Shown here piece by piece: positions 33,769 through 44,494 of a DNA stretch of 64,000 bases. Both the position numbers and the translations under genes were made by a program. The notes under the pieces are model-generated. The model saw only the letters and a list, made by a program, of their open reading frames with translations. It did not search any database and was not told the origin of the DNA. This stretch comes from Pestalotiopsis fici W106-1 (Eukaryota > Ascomycota > Sordariomycetes > Amphisphaeriales > Sporocadaceae), in the NCBI RefSeq assembly GCF_000516985.1, contig NW_006917092.1:248001-312000 (forward strand), written 5' to 3'. The number at the start of each line of letters is the position of its first letter. Within the stretch, counting starts at the first letter, position 1.

Positions 33769-34250
33769 ATGTCGATGTTCAGGGCCAAGAAGCTTGATAT
33801 TGGGTCTTTTCTCAATATCAAGGTCATCCGCGACCACACCAAGAGAAAGGTGTTTGCAGAGCACGAGGCGGAGAGGTACGCGATAGCCATGCCATGAACT
33901 TCTTGACGGCACGAAGTCAATTGCAGACAGCCATGACTGATGCCAATTGTGTACTCTAGACAAGCACTCCGATACATCATCAGAAACACGACTCTGCCGG
34001 CACGGACGAGGGCCGAGGCCCAGCTTCAGTTGACTCAGATGCACTGTTATACTCGACCCACACAGATCCGCGGCAGATGTATACTAGGTGGAAAGGGACG
34101 TGGTATCTTTAGAGACTTCAAGATGTCAAGAGTATGCACCAGAACTGGCTCGATACATGGCAAAACAGATACTAACTTGCTCGACAGTACAACTTCAGAA
34201 TGCAGGCGTTGGAGGGTAATCTTCCTGGTGTGAGGAAGGCCAGTTGGTAA
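33769..34250 (+). CDS. MRP2: Mitochondrial small-subunit ribosomal protein uS14m
   Basis: Three exons, 33769-33875, 33960-34131 and 34188-34250, encode 113 residues. The family pattern is clear: RQALRYIIRNTTLPARTRAE, LQLTQMHCYTRPTQIRGRCI, GGKGRGIFRDFKMSRYNFRM and the terminal NLPGVRKASW that is nearly invariant in uS14. The protein binds 3' domain rRNA of the mitochondrial small subunit. The N-terminus (MSMFRAKKLDIGSFLNIKVI) is amphipathic and basic, as expected for import. It matches fungal Mrp2 in length and motif; the cytosolic uS14 is shorter and carries a zinc site, which is absent here. Confidence 0.94.
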
Positions 34251-35065
34251 GCTCGGCGTCAAAAGAGCTACCTGTACGATACGTTACGACCACTGCTCGT
34301 GGCAAGAGAAAATAGACCCTCTGCCATTGTAAATAAAAATGTACAACAACATCACTGAATGATTGGAAGAGTAATTGCAACTGATCCATTCCGTACATGT
34401 GCGATGAACTATAACAAGTCAGCAAGAGTTTCATTATTTTGCCTACCAGCAAACTTGCAAGGACTCGCCATATGGCTTGGTTTTCTCGAAGATTTCAGTA
34501 GAAACCGAGACTGGATATTCCAGCTTATCAAAGGAATCATATCAAATTGCACTGAACACCCGTGTGAAGGACTGTTTGATGGGATCTCTTGACTTTTGGA
34601 TCTTGCAGTGCTGGGCAATATTGAATATTTAGAGGTTCCTAAAAAAAAAAAAAAACAATTAGTATGCAGGGCGTGAAACGAATTCCTCACATCTCTTGTG
34701 CCGACTGCCTGCCTTATGCAGTTTCCCTCTGCCCAACTTGAAACGGTTTGCACGTATCCCTAATCAGTAAAATACCTTGAAAGCACAAGGCAAGCTACAG
34801 CTCTCGTTTGCAGTGTTCACAGAATAATTGGGCATAAGAACATTGTGCATACAAACGGCAGTCGGCGTTTTCAAAAACTCACACTGGCAAGAGCCTATCC
34901 TTTCCAAATATCCAGCTTGTCATCTGTCACAGCCTCTCTTTCTACAACTCAGGTTCTTTCCTAAAATACCACGACGGTTGCATTCATTTTCCAGTTTAGA
35001 GTAGCTGCACCAAACAAAGACTTTGGGTTCCAAGCACTGACTTGCTTCAAGCAACAACAGGCAAG
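34251..35065. other. Intergenic region, no gene seen
   Basis: 815 bases between uS14m and the Arb2-domain gene. AT-rich, with a 15-base A run. The last 150 bases before 35066 look like a promoter and leader. No conserved ORF. Confidence 0.45.
34641..34655 (+). repeat. Poly(A) tract
   Basis: Fifteen consecutive A residues in the intergenic region downstream of uS14m. No element body or duplication flanks it. Confidence 0.9.
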
Positions 35066-36630
35066 ATGTTCTATCGACCCTGGGAGGAGCTTCCCAGCGA
35101 TCCCGAATTCCCTTCGGACCTCGGACTACTGGGGTAAGTTGATTCTTGTATCCTGGTCACGAAAAAGAGATCTAATGCTTAGGGAAATAGTTACTTTGTG
35201 AATGATGAAGATGAGATTCGCTCCATTCAGAGCCCTGATCACTACTTCAAGTTCCATATCGACAAGAATTCGCGCTACAATGAGCGTCAGCGATATGCTA
35301 TGAACGGTTCGTATCATTCTTCCCGTCACTTTCCTCGCGAGATGGATTATCGCCCATTCAAGGACCTTTTATAACATTGGAGACAGAGGCCATAGAGAAT
35401 TTGGTGCATGCTCGTCTCGAATCGCATGGCCTTGAAAAGATCCGCCTCCCCCTCGGCACGCCCTCTGATAAGCCCAATGTCCCAATCTTTGTCTCCTCGG
35501 ACATCAAGTCCAAGTCCCGCATCATTCTCATCATCGGCGAGACCTACCAAGATCTAGGCATCATTGCCCATCGTATCCTCGGCGGCAGAGGGGGCGTCAA
35601 CAAGGGCAGCATGGTCAGTGTGGTGTCGACACTGAAGTCGCAGCCCTCGTCGTCCAGTGATCCGTCCCCTCCAGGCTTCATTTTGGCCAACACGGGCCAA
35701 TTCATCTGGCATGAGTCCTTGAAGCGATGCTGCACCATTTCTGGCACCGAGGGTACCCCCATGCCATCTGCTGTCCATGCCGGCGTCAAGTGGTACGTTG
35801 AGGTCGGTAAAGATCGCGTTGAAGGCAACAAGGATATTAGGGAGCACATGAAGACTATCTTTGAGACTGTCATACCTGCTTTCCTGAACAAGGATGCGGG
35901 GCTTGACATCATTGCCGTCGGTGATGGTGCAGATGCCCTCGAAAAGTATCTGGACTGGAGCGAGACCTGGAAGAGACTTTCAGACAGGATCAACTGCCTT
36001 GCTATCCTGGGTGCTTACTACCATCTTGAAGATCTGCAGAGCACCAACTTCCGAGAATTCCTGCGAGAGGTGAGTTGCAAGCCTTGCCCCTGTCAGCATT
36101 GAGGCTGTCACTCTGCCACGACTGCTGAACTAACATTGCGCCCACAGAAAGGACGCGCCTATGCAACTTCAGTCGAGCCTCTCGGTACCCCTTTGTCGGG
36201 TCCGGATGGAAATCCCAATACAGTCACCTTTACACACAACGGTACGCCCGTCTACAGTGGCGGCGAGTCGCATCACGTTGAGACACTCCTAGCTCATGCC
36301 TTGCCTCATCTGGCCGAGTGGCTGCTCGAAGTGACCATTACCGGCAAGAAGGATTACCGCAATCCCAACGCTCCCATCCTGTACTGCGACCCCGAGAACG
36401 AGGCCCTCAAGATGGAGCCTGATTGGAGCAAATGGCAGAACGCTCCTTCGGATAAGCAGCCGCCCGCAGACTTTCACGAAGTTGAGCCCAATGCCAATGT
36501 CAAGAACGATGAAGGTGGCGACGGTGGCAAGGTGACCATTCAGGATCTTGATGACGATGATTGCGACAAGGATGTCAAAGAGCTGGAAAAGACTCTGGGA
36601 ATGATGAAGACGACTGAGCATCAATCATAA
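35066..36630 (+). CDS. Arb2-domain protein
   Basis: Four exons, 35066-35133, 35191-35306, 35387-36069 and 36148-36630, encode 449 residues. A short N-terminal module (MFYRPWEELPSDPEFPSDLG; YFVNDEDEIRSI; YFKFHIDKNSRYNERQRYAM) precedes the Arb2 domain. That domain is recognisable by NVPIFVSSDIKSKSRIILII, GETYQDLGIIAHRI, ILANTGQFIW and the VGDGADALEKYLD block. The C-terminus is acidic. The Arb2 fold is alpha/beta-hydrolase-like; in S. pombe Arb2 belongs to the Argonaute siRNA chaperone complex, and a related domain ends class II histone deacetylases. A role in small-RNA or heterochromatin pathways is therefore an inference from family membership only. No Ser-His-Asp triad is evident. Confidence 0.82.
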
Positions 36631-36838
36631 CTGTCCAAGGGATCTTTTGACATGGCATTAGATGGTCGATAGTCAAAGCACACCACGTAGATGCAGCCTC
36701 TTTCACTGATGGAGTGCTATACACATGGCATTCTGGGATTTGTAATTCATCAGTAGATACAATACCTCAATGTTCCAAGATCAATAATCCATGATAGCCA
36801 GGTCGTCCCCCAAGTTTGAAGCTAAAAAATGATTGCTT

Positions 36839-38554
36839 TTATGCCCAGAACAGACTGCCAAGGCCCGACTTGGGCGCAGCCAGTTCATCCAACAGTTCCT
36901 GTGCCCGCCTAGTTCTTTCCTTTACCACTTGTTCTTCAGCCTCCCATCGGCCAACTTCTTCAACTTTAGTCTGTCCATCTCCCCACAGTCCAAACCAGCT
37001 GCTGGCCCCAGCGGATGGGTTTTCTGTCCTTTCTCGCTCTTCCCTGGCCAATTTCGCGGCCATCTTGGTCCAATTATCCAGGCCCGTACCCAAGCACTCG
37101 CGGCAAGTCTTGGTAGCCTCGTCACTCGCCTCGGTGTCCGACTTTAGTTTGTGTAGCTGCTCCTCGGCAGTTTCGACCGCTTCGCGCGTCCAAGCGAGAC
37201 CCTCCTCGCGAACAGCAGCGCCCGAACGGCTGGCGTACATGATTTCGCCAATATAGAGGTTGAGTCCCGCCTCCTCGCAGAGCTCCTGGGAGTCGCGGAT
37301 AGGAGGCAAGGTGCCATCGGGCGGCGGGGGCGGGTAGGCCGGCGGTGCGACGAAGCGCTTCACGACGCCGATGATGTTGCTTGCCGTCCAGGGGCTCTGG
37401 TAGTCCTCGGGGGAGACCCCAGGTTGCGAGTAGTGCTTGGCGGCAGTGGTGGGGAGAGAACGGCGAGCTCGGAGAATGGAGATTAGAATGGGCAGGGCCT
37501 CGGATAGGTCTCCGTGCCGAGCCTTGTGCGTTGCGAGGGCGGTAAGTGATGTGAGTAAGTTGGCAGATGGCTTGCTGCCATTGTCCTCTTGCAGAACGTA
37601 ATTGGTGGTGGAGTATGGCAGTGCAGTCTGAGGTATGTCCTCGGTTGCTAGCTGCAATGCCCACTCGTACATCCTCTCGGCGGCTTCGGGCACGTTCTTA
37701 AAGTCGAGCCAGGTGGCGTATTCAAGCGCAGAATCCATCTTTTGCTTGCTCGTGAAACCCCTCGTCGTCAGGATGCGCATATAGTACGTCTCGGGAGCAT
37801 CGTAGAATGGCTCGCAGTCCTTTTCATGCGGCGCGGCGGGCGAGCCTGGAGGAATGGGTCTCGGGTTCGGGTTCGAGGGTCCGTGAACCTGCTCTGCCGG
37901 GAACACGATACCTCGCTTGGCGTCGAGGACGTGGTTGTCCAACTGCTCGGCCGCCTTGGCGCAGCACATGAGGACTTCGTAGTATCCTCTCCTCCAAGGT
38001 TCACTCTTGGCTGTGATGTCGTAGCCCGACTTGCCCACATCTGCAATGTAGATGCCGCCTTCGGTCAATTCCTGCAAACCCGCGCCATCCGTATCTGTGC
38101 TCTCGAGTCGCTCCAGCACATTCTTTGCATAGTTTCCAATCTGTACCCAGTTCGGCTCGGGTGTATCGTTACGGTCGGGGCCCCAGCGCAGCAGACGGAA
38201 GCGCAGTCGGGTGATGAAACTCCACTCGTGCGGGCTTGGGTATCGTCGCTCGAGCCACTCCTGCTGAACGCTGTAGTAGGCGATCAAGAGACAGGCACCG
38301 ATAGCCCAGGTGTAGACAATGTATTTGAAGCCAAGAACAACTTCATAGACGAGCCACCTCTTGCGCTCTGTCGTGAGGTATCTGAACTGCTGTCGATTCC
38401 GGGCCAGTGGCATGGATAGGAAGGGTAGCTGTGGCCGGTTTCGCGAGCTCAAGTTCGTGTGCCGAGTGAAGAATCTAGTTGCGCTGGCTGCCGACGTGGA
38501 AGGCTTCGTCGGACGCAGCAGGAAGACCCTGCGGAGCGCGAGCCTTGATTGCAT
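36839..38554 (-). CDS. Mitochondrial inner-membrane protein with helical-repeat region
   Basis: A single-exon ORF of 571 residues from ATG 38554; an extension upstream starts at a non-ATG codon. The N-terminus is Arg/Ser-rich with no acidic residues for more than 50 positions (RLALRRVFLLRP; SATRFFTRHTNLSSRNRPQL), a classic mitochondrial presequence. One membrane segment follows (YIVYTWAIGACLLIAYYSV), then about 450 residues of mainly helical, TPR-like sequence (EAAERMYEWALQLATED; LTSLTALATHKARHGDLSEA). This layout resembles fungal i-AAA protease adaptors of the Mgr3 type, but I cannot confirm homology. Related fungal proteins often carry misleading permease names, and a transporter is not supported because there is only one membrane segment. 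Confidence 0.75.
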   Translation of the reverse strand: MQSRLALRRVFLLRPTKPSTSAASATRFFTRHTNLSSRNRPQLPFLSMPLARNRQQFRYLTTERKRWLVYEVVLGFKYIVYTWAIGACLLIAYYSVQQEWLERRYPSPHEWSFITRLRFRLLRWGPDRNDTPEPNWVQIGNYAKNVLERLESTDTDGAGLQELTEGGIYIADVGKSGYDITAKSEPWRRGYYEVLMCCAKAAEQLDNHVLDAKRGIVFPAEQVHGPSNPNPRPIPPGSPAAPHEKDCEPFYDAPETYYMRILTTRGFTSKQKMDSALEYATWLDFKNVPEAAERMYEWALQLATEDIPQTALPYSTTNYVLQEDNGSKPSANLLTSLTALATHKARHGDLSEALPILISILRARRSLPTTAAKHYSQPGVSPEDYQSPWTASNIIGVVKRFVAPPAYPPPPPDGTLPPIRDSQELCEEAGLNLYIGEIMYASRSGAAVREEGLAWTREAVETAEEQLHKLKSDTEASDEATKTCRECLGTGLDNWTKMAAKLAREERERTENPSAGASSWFGLWGDGQTKVEEVGRWEAEEQVVKERTRRAQELLDELAAPKSGLGSLFWA

Positions 38555-40895
38555 ATTGTATATATGTGATGGCTTCCTAAGCACTGGGCTTCCGGCAATG
38601 TCGAGCTCTCGCGCTGAGGAAATTTACATGCGATGCGGGAGCTTGGATAGCTGCCGACTCTCTCAGGCCATTGTTCAAGGGTCGTACACCTCGTCCGCCT
38701 GCATCCGGAGCCTAATAATAGGCTTGATTCGATATGAACAAGTCACCGAGTATCCGGCTACGTCGTTGTGACTGGGCTGGCAGGTCGCAACAGATGACTT
38801 GACGTTGCTATCGTCGTCAATGTGAGCTGCTTTGGTCGCAGGCATTTCTTTGGCGCGCTGCCCACTACCTAAGCTAGCGGGCCGCGGTTCATTTCCGCAC
38901 TGGGATCCAAGGGAGTGCTTGGTACCCGCCGCCCACATTCACCTAGACTCATCATCATCTGATGTGATTCGGCTGTCAACAAGCACAAAAATACAATGTA
39001 TCTACAAGGTGCATAAGGGAGGCAAATAATCATCTATCGTGAAATGTATCTCTCTCTTTCTTTTTGAGCCACGGTGGCGCCAGCGCTTGAGACTGCTTGA
39101 ATGCTACATTTCGACTCACTTGGTATAGATGCGTCTATGTTACGATCGAAACCTAGGTTATAGTGAAGCAGTCTGAAGGTACCTACCAAAGAACTTATAG
39201 TTATCGGGATCATAGCATTATGCAATTTACTTATGTGGCAGTAGTGCTGCAATTTTGGTTTCCCATCCCTATATCTATATCTACCTACCTACCCACCGCC
39301 AGGTAGGTATAGTAGCTATGCCACGGGTAGAGGGTTGATGCGTCCTCTGTTGGCAAACATTAACCAACAGACCGATTCAGGTCTGGGAAGTATCAGAAGG
39401 AGTGATACATTGTGTGACGCCATACAAACGGTCAAGCCCTGGGAAGCCTAATGTAGTTATCACCATGTGCACCAACTTAAGTTGCCACAAGAAAACAAGA
39501 AAATCCGTGCCAAAGTTTGCTAAATTGAAATGATCACAACCCGCCGGAAATTTCAAACCGGCCCATGAATGTAATATAAGCTATACCAAGGGTGCTGCAA
39601 TAGAGTTTGCATCTACTGTAGTTAAACACCTCTCCCGCGAGCCTCATGCACATGCATGACTGATGAACCGTAGAGGATAACCAAGCGCAGTTCCCCACGA
39701 TTGCAACAGTAAGGATTCCCGTCAAATTGAATATAAGAATCAATGATCGAATAGTGCGGCGATGTGCGGTGTTATTTTCACAATATAAAGCACGTAAAAA
39801 GTATTCGTGGAACTCTTAAGACCCTCCTTTTGAATATAATACACTCAAAAGTGCAGGATATAGTTCTCTTCAATCCTTCGAATAACTGTCTGGACACCCT
39901 ATATATCCCGTTTGTCAGCTTGAATGTTCAATATGATTGATGAAAGGGAATATCTGGCAATGGAGAGCACCTACTTTCGACCAATTAGTTGTGAATGGTA
40001 GCTGCAGTGACGAATTTCCAGACTTCGTTCTCCTTTTTGCGGCACCAATGCTTGGAGCGACTCTCTGTCTGCATCAGGGAATGTAAGAAGGTGCAATAGA
40101 AAACCTAAGATATAGTAGTAGGGAATCTTGTATTGTAACACTGTCACCTGGTTGGCGACACTTATATTGTGCAAAGAGATGTATCCTTACAGCCATGATT
40201 AACTTCCGACCAACTCAACTGGGTCGACAGGCTCAATTCTAGATAGAGTCAGACATGCCAAGAGCCCGGATATCAGTCTAAGCAACGGTAGTTCTATCTA
40301 AACTCAAAGATGCAGTCCGAACTAATTCCGAAATGCATGACCGCACATATCGTGATCTTGGGACTCTCAGACTTGGTACTAGGTGTTCACGGGAAAGACT
40401 GAAGAATTACCTAGCCATTGCACCACATATTTCACAGTTGCGATCAACCAAAAACAAGACTTTTGTCTATATTCATATCTTGGAGCTGGATCAAAGATGA
40501 AGTACAATCTGCAGTGATTTGCTCATTTGACCATGTAAGGGTTACTGCTTGATTCCTTTCAGCCTTGCCTCTACTCAAGCATTTTTTTGCAAGTAAATTT
40601 TCGGTTTGCGGCAGGCGTGAAACTACTCTGCTTGTCTTGGAACTATTCCGTAAATGTATACTCTGTTCTTGTGAAGTCTTTGACTAGGAAAAGGTGGTTG
40701 CGACACCGTGCGGTAGGGCTATCTTGACAGAGAAGTACGTCGTAGAAGTACATAGTATTGCTTTTTTTTTTTCTTCTTTTCTTTTTGGCTAAAAGTCCAC
40801 TATTTCTCTTTGATTTCTTCATGATAATATCTCTCCACCCACCACTATTACTGGATTAAACCCACATCAACAGATATTGACTGTTTGTGTCTACA
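38555..40895. other. 2.3-kb AT-rich intergenic region
   Basis: No ORF with a recognisable motif or splice structure is visible. The region is clearly more AT-rich than the flanking genes. It holds a short TACCTACCT inverted repeat (listed separately) and, just before 40896, a pyrimidine tract that suits the promoter of the next gene. Old, mutated repeat DNA is possible but unproven. Confidence 0.4.
39282..39309. repeat. 9-bp perfect inverted repeat
   Basis: TACCTACCT (39282-39290) is followed after ten bases by its exact reverse complement AGGTAGGTA (39301-39309). It could form a hairpin or be a paired protein site. Similar TACCTAC or GTAGGTA words recur nearby (about 39180) and in the region around 48170-48210. 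Confidence 0.7.
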
Positions 40896-42611
40896 ATGAA
40901 CGAAACAACTCGACTCTGGAAGTGGGAAGCTCCCGCCTTCAACACATTGATTCCCGACAGAGACTGCAACATTGCAGCTGAATATCTGGCAAACACAATC
41001 CTGATTCAGACTGAAAACCCTGATCGCCACTATTTGAATGGTAGTGGCAAGTCAGAAGACCTCGGCTACCTTATTACCTACTTAGATTCTGTACTCCCCG
41101 AAGGTTGGAAAAAACCGGATCCCGAACCAAACCACCATCACAATGCATACGGTCAGAGCCTCCTAGAATGGTGGTTTGGGGTGTGGCGGAATCAAACATA
41201 CCTTGGTCGTCTATCAACTGACGATAGAAAGATATACAACAATTTCATGGACTCTGCACAAACGTTCGCCTTCACTTGCAACAACCAGACAATCTGTCGC
41301 AACTTGAATATAAAGGGTGATTCAGATGTGGGAGGAACAGGGGTGAGCCACTCTCAAGCTCCTTGATGGCGATTTCTATCATCACGGATGACCCGGCTGA
41401 TACGTAGGTATCAAAGATGCTGTGGGCCTATTATGCATGTAGGTAGCAACCACCATGCTGAGCGCCTCTTCCTGACATTGATAGTGGCAATCTTGACGAC
41501 AATGTATTTTTTTGTCATGATATCCGATCACTTCTTTGACCCAAAGGCAAGAGGCCCGGGTTGGCGCCGGCTTGTTTTCGCGTTGGACCAGACTGTCAAC
41601 GAATTTCTGGACTCTGCCTTAGTATTTGCCGCTGCAATGCTCGGAGCCACAATAGCACGATACTATATATTTCTCACGCCCACGGACGCTCGCTTAAACG
41701 AAGTTTGGACATATACCTTGATGGGATCAGCACTCATGTCGACCTTTTCTGTGTTCCCATGTATCGTTCTACAAACGATTACGTCCGTCCGAAACTCGCA
41801 CTATCAAAGACTATTTCTCTGGTTCATGGTTGCGGCATTCATCATAACCGTTCAATGCGTATTTCAAATAACCTTTTACGAATTCTTCGAATACCCCTAT
41901 CTAGGAGACTATAATTACCATGATGGAACATGGTCTGCGAATGACCCATGGTTTCAAGAGCAGGAAGAATCTGGATATACGCTAGGTGGTGAATGGGAGC
42001 AATATTATCGGCTCTTGCGGAACGTTACCCATGTATTCGGCTCTGATCGAACAATGATAGTCGAGAAATACTGTGGTAACCCAAACATCACGAAAGTTCT
42101 CCGAGAGGTTGTCACTGTAGGTTTCAGCCTGCAAGCTCCCGTCATGTTGTTTTGTTTGATTGCCGCTCTGGTTGCATTGATCCTCGCCCTCCCGATGAAC
42201 CTGCCGAGGTTGAAGGATTTGCAGACGAGGTGTGCCGACAGGTTGGACAAGCGGAGCCATGCAATGAACTTTGCTCGCTTCTGCCTTGGACTGATATACC
42301 TGGTCATGACTTGGCTCTTCCTTGTCGAATTTGTTCGCGCTCGAAGACAGGTGAAAGATATTGCTGGTGGAACAGACGAAGACTCGAATTGGAGTTTTGG
42401 TCAAATTCTAGCTCTCGCACAATGGGTTCCTATTGCTCTACATGTTATTTCAAAATTCAAACGTAGGTGCAGCACAACATCATCATCCTACCCAAAGTTT
42501 ATAATGACTTACACGGAATTTCCAGACTATCCAGAGAGTTATGAGGCCATATACCATTTTGACGAAGATGCGAGGTCGAGTCTGCCGATAAGGCGAGCTT
42601 TTGGTCCTTGA
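40896..42611 (+). CDS. Receptor-like multi-pass membrane protein, tandem copy A
   Basis: Three exons, 40896-41342, 41417-41438 (22 nt) and 41485-42611, encode 531 residues. The first 149 residues lack a signal peptide but carry several N-glycosylation sites (NET, NGS, NQT twice) and a Cys pair (TCNNQTIC), which suggests an extracellular or lumenal domain. It ends in the motif GDSDVGGTG. About seven hydrophobic segments follow, the first encoded across the microexon (MLWAYYALAILTTMYFFVMI). The fifth begins near VGFSLQAPVMLF, the sixth is LGLIYLVMTWLFLVEF, and the last includes SFGQILALAQWVP. The C-terminal tail is short. The family is unknown to me beyond fungal hypothetical membrane proteins. 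The paralogue downstream has the same architecture and intron positions, which validates the model. Confidence 0.8.
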
Positions 42612-44494
42612 CGTCGACATCTTCCGGACTTGCCTTGCCCATCTTATCCATTCCACTACCTTTATTTCGGTCAGCTATTGAGATACTGGACCACTAGGTG
42701 TGAAAGAGACACACGGAACTTCTCAGAGTTGGGTTTACTTGTGGTTAGAACTATGGTGTTGTATGCAATCATGCATGTCAATCTTCGGAGCTGTTTACTT
42801 TCTACAACAACACAAAATAGATGTTTGCCTGCTCGATTTGCATTGTTCGTGAATGTTTGGTTTGATTCATCTACCAGGCCTACCATGATTTCAATCGTCC
42901 AGTCTATTATCAAGTGCTTGTCCTCCATGGAGACGCGGACAAGCGCAGTCCCTGAATAGGGCCTAGGGCGTCCCCCCAAAGTGTAAGGACTCAGGTAGGG
43001 CACTGGAAAGGATGGTCCTAAACATGTGAATACCCTCAAGTCGCGCCCAAGGCAGCATGAAACTTTGCGCCTTTGCTCCTAGTCACAAGTCCAGCGCCCA
43101 AATGGCCGCTCCCTAGTATAAGTGAATTACCGCCAGATCGTAGGACTCATGCACATGGAAAGCTACGGGCCGATCCTCCAATTACCCCGTAATTTAGAGA
43201 GCATGCTAGTGACAAAGACTAATGTACCCTCAAAGCCACTCTCCTACGTCCGAGGAGCGTGACCCAAAGCTGACTACGTTGGGTAATCCATGTATTGAAA
43301 ATAGCAAGGGTTCACTTGATGATATTTTCTGGCCGGAGCAGTTTACTTCTAGCAGGTCTCCATTTGTAAGACCCCCTGTTTTCCAACGAACCCGGACCGC
43401 AATCGAGAGATTGAACAGCTGTGATACCATTCGTCAAAATAACTACCGAACAACAATAGATTTGAAAGTTCATAGTGCTCAATCCCAGGATGTAGCTGGA
43501 AAGAAAAATGGGTAAATTGGCAGTAAACTTGCGTTCTAGACCGATTGAACGAGTGCCATATGATGTGACCGATGGTGAACCATATTCATCTAGGAACCAA
43601 TGATCTTCACGGTCTGCGATAATAGCAAATTGCATTGCACTAGCAGTGCTGAATGGACCAAGACTCGCCGGTATTGAGAAGGAAGAATCACAAGAAGGCA
43701 ATAAGCTTCCGACTAAAAGACTGAGAGAACAGCCTCAAGGCTAGACATGTTTACGCGTGCCAAGAGTCCAGAATCTGTGATTTTCATGGCATTCTTGATT
43801 ACACTTGATCACAGACTTCGACCAACGCCTCAAAGAAACATGGCGCAATAATTATGGACTGGTTCCAAGATCATGATCGTGTACCGAGAATAAATGTGTT
43901 CAACTCCAATCTTAAGCACAATTGCATGCACAAGGATATTTTGCAATTTTCAACACCCTTAGTGTGTCACGAGTATATGCTTCATATTAGAAGAGAAATC
44001 TGGCTCGATCTATAAGTGATGTACAAGACAATCTTCGTAAATTGTAGCGATAAGCTGAAAAACGCAGCTAGCCTCCAAAGAAGGTTTGCGACGATGGATC
44101 AAGTCTTACAATGGCCCCCCTCCCTTTTGTACAACTCGCCGTTGTGCATGACTAAGTAACAATTTATGCACCTCAAGAGCTCATATTTGTGAGTAGTTTA
44201 CCAAGAAACGATGCACTCGCCACGATCCAGTACGTGGACAATGTGACTGCATAGCCGAGTGCCAATAAGACAAGAATAGTAACGGTGGAGAGCGCGTGCG
44301 TACCATTGCAACGGTTTATTAATAAGATGAAGCGGCATCAGTGATGAAGGATAAATACTTGTCATTCAGCCTCCAGATTTACTTGGTCAAACTTTCTCCT
44401 CCAATGTACTAAACTTGGAGCAACATCCCAATGCGTTCTCCGAACCTGGCCATCCTCACTTGGCCTCTCTTATCAACTTTTCTCGAGATCTGAC
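42612..44494. other. Spacer between the tandem membrane-protein genes
   Basis: 1.88 kb between the two paralogues. Frames of 97-129 codons occur on both strands near 43222-43701 but show no motif or resemblance to the paralogues. The last 100 bases before 44495 look like a promoter and leader. No repeat marking the duplication boundary was seen by eye. Confidence 0.4.

Noticed and set aside
37742..38419. 225-codon plus-strand ORF
   Set aside because: Antisense to the mitochondrial helical-repeat protein; no motif of its own.
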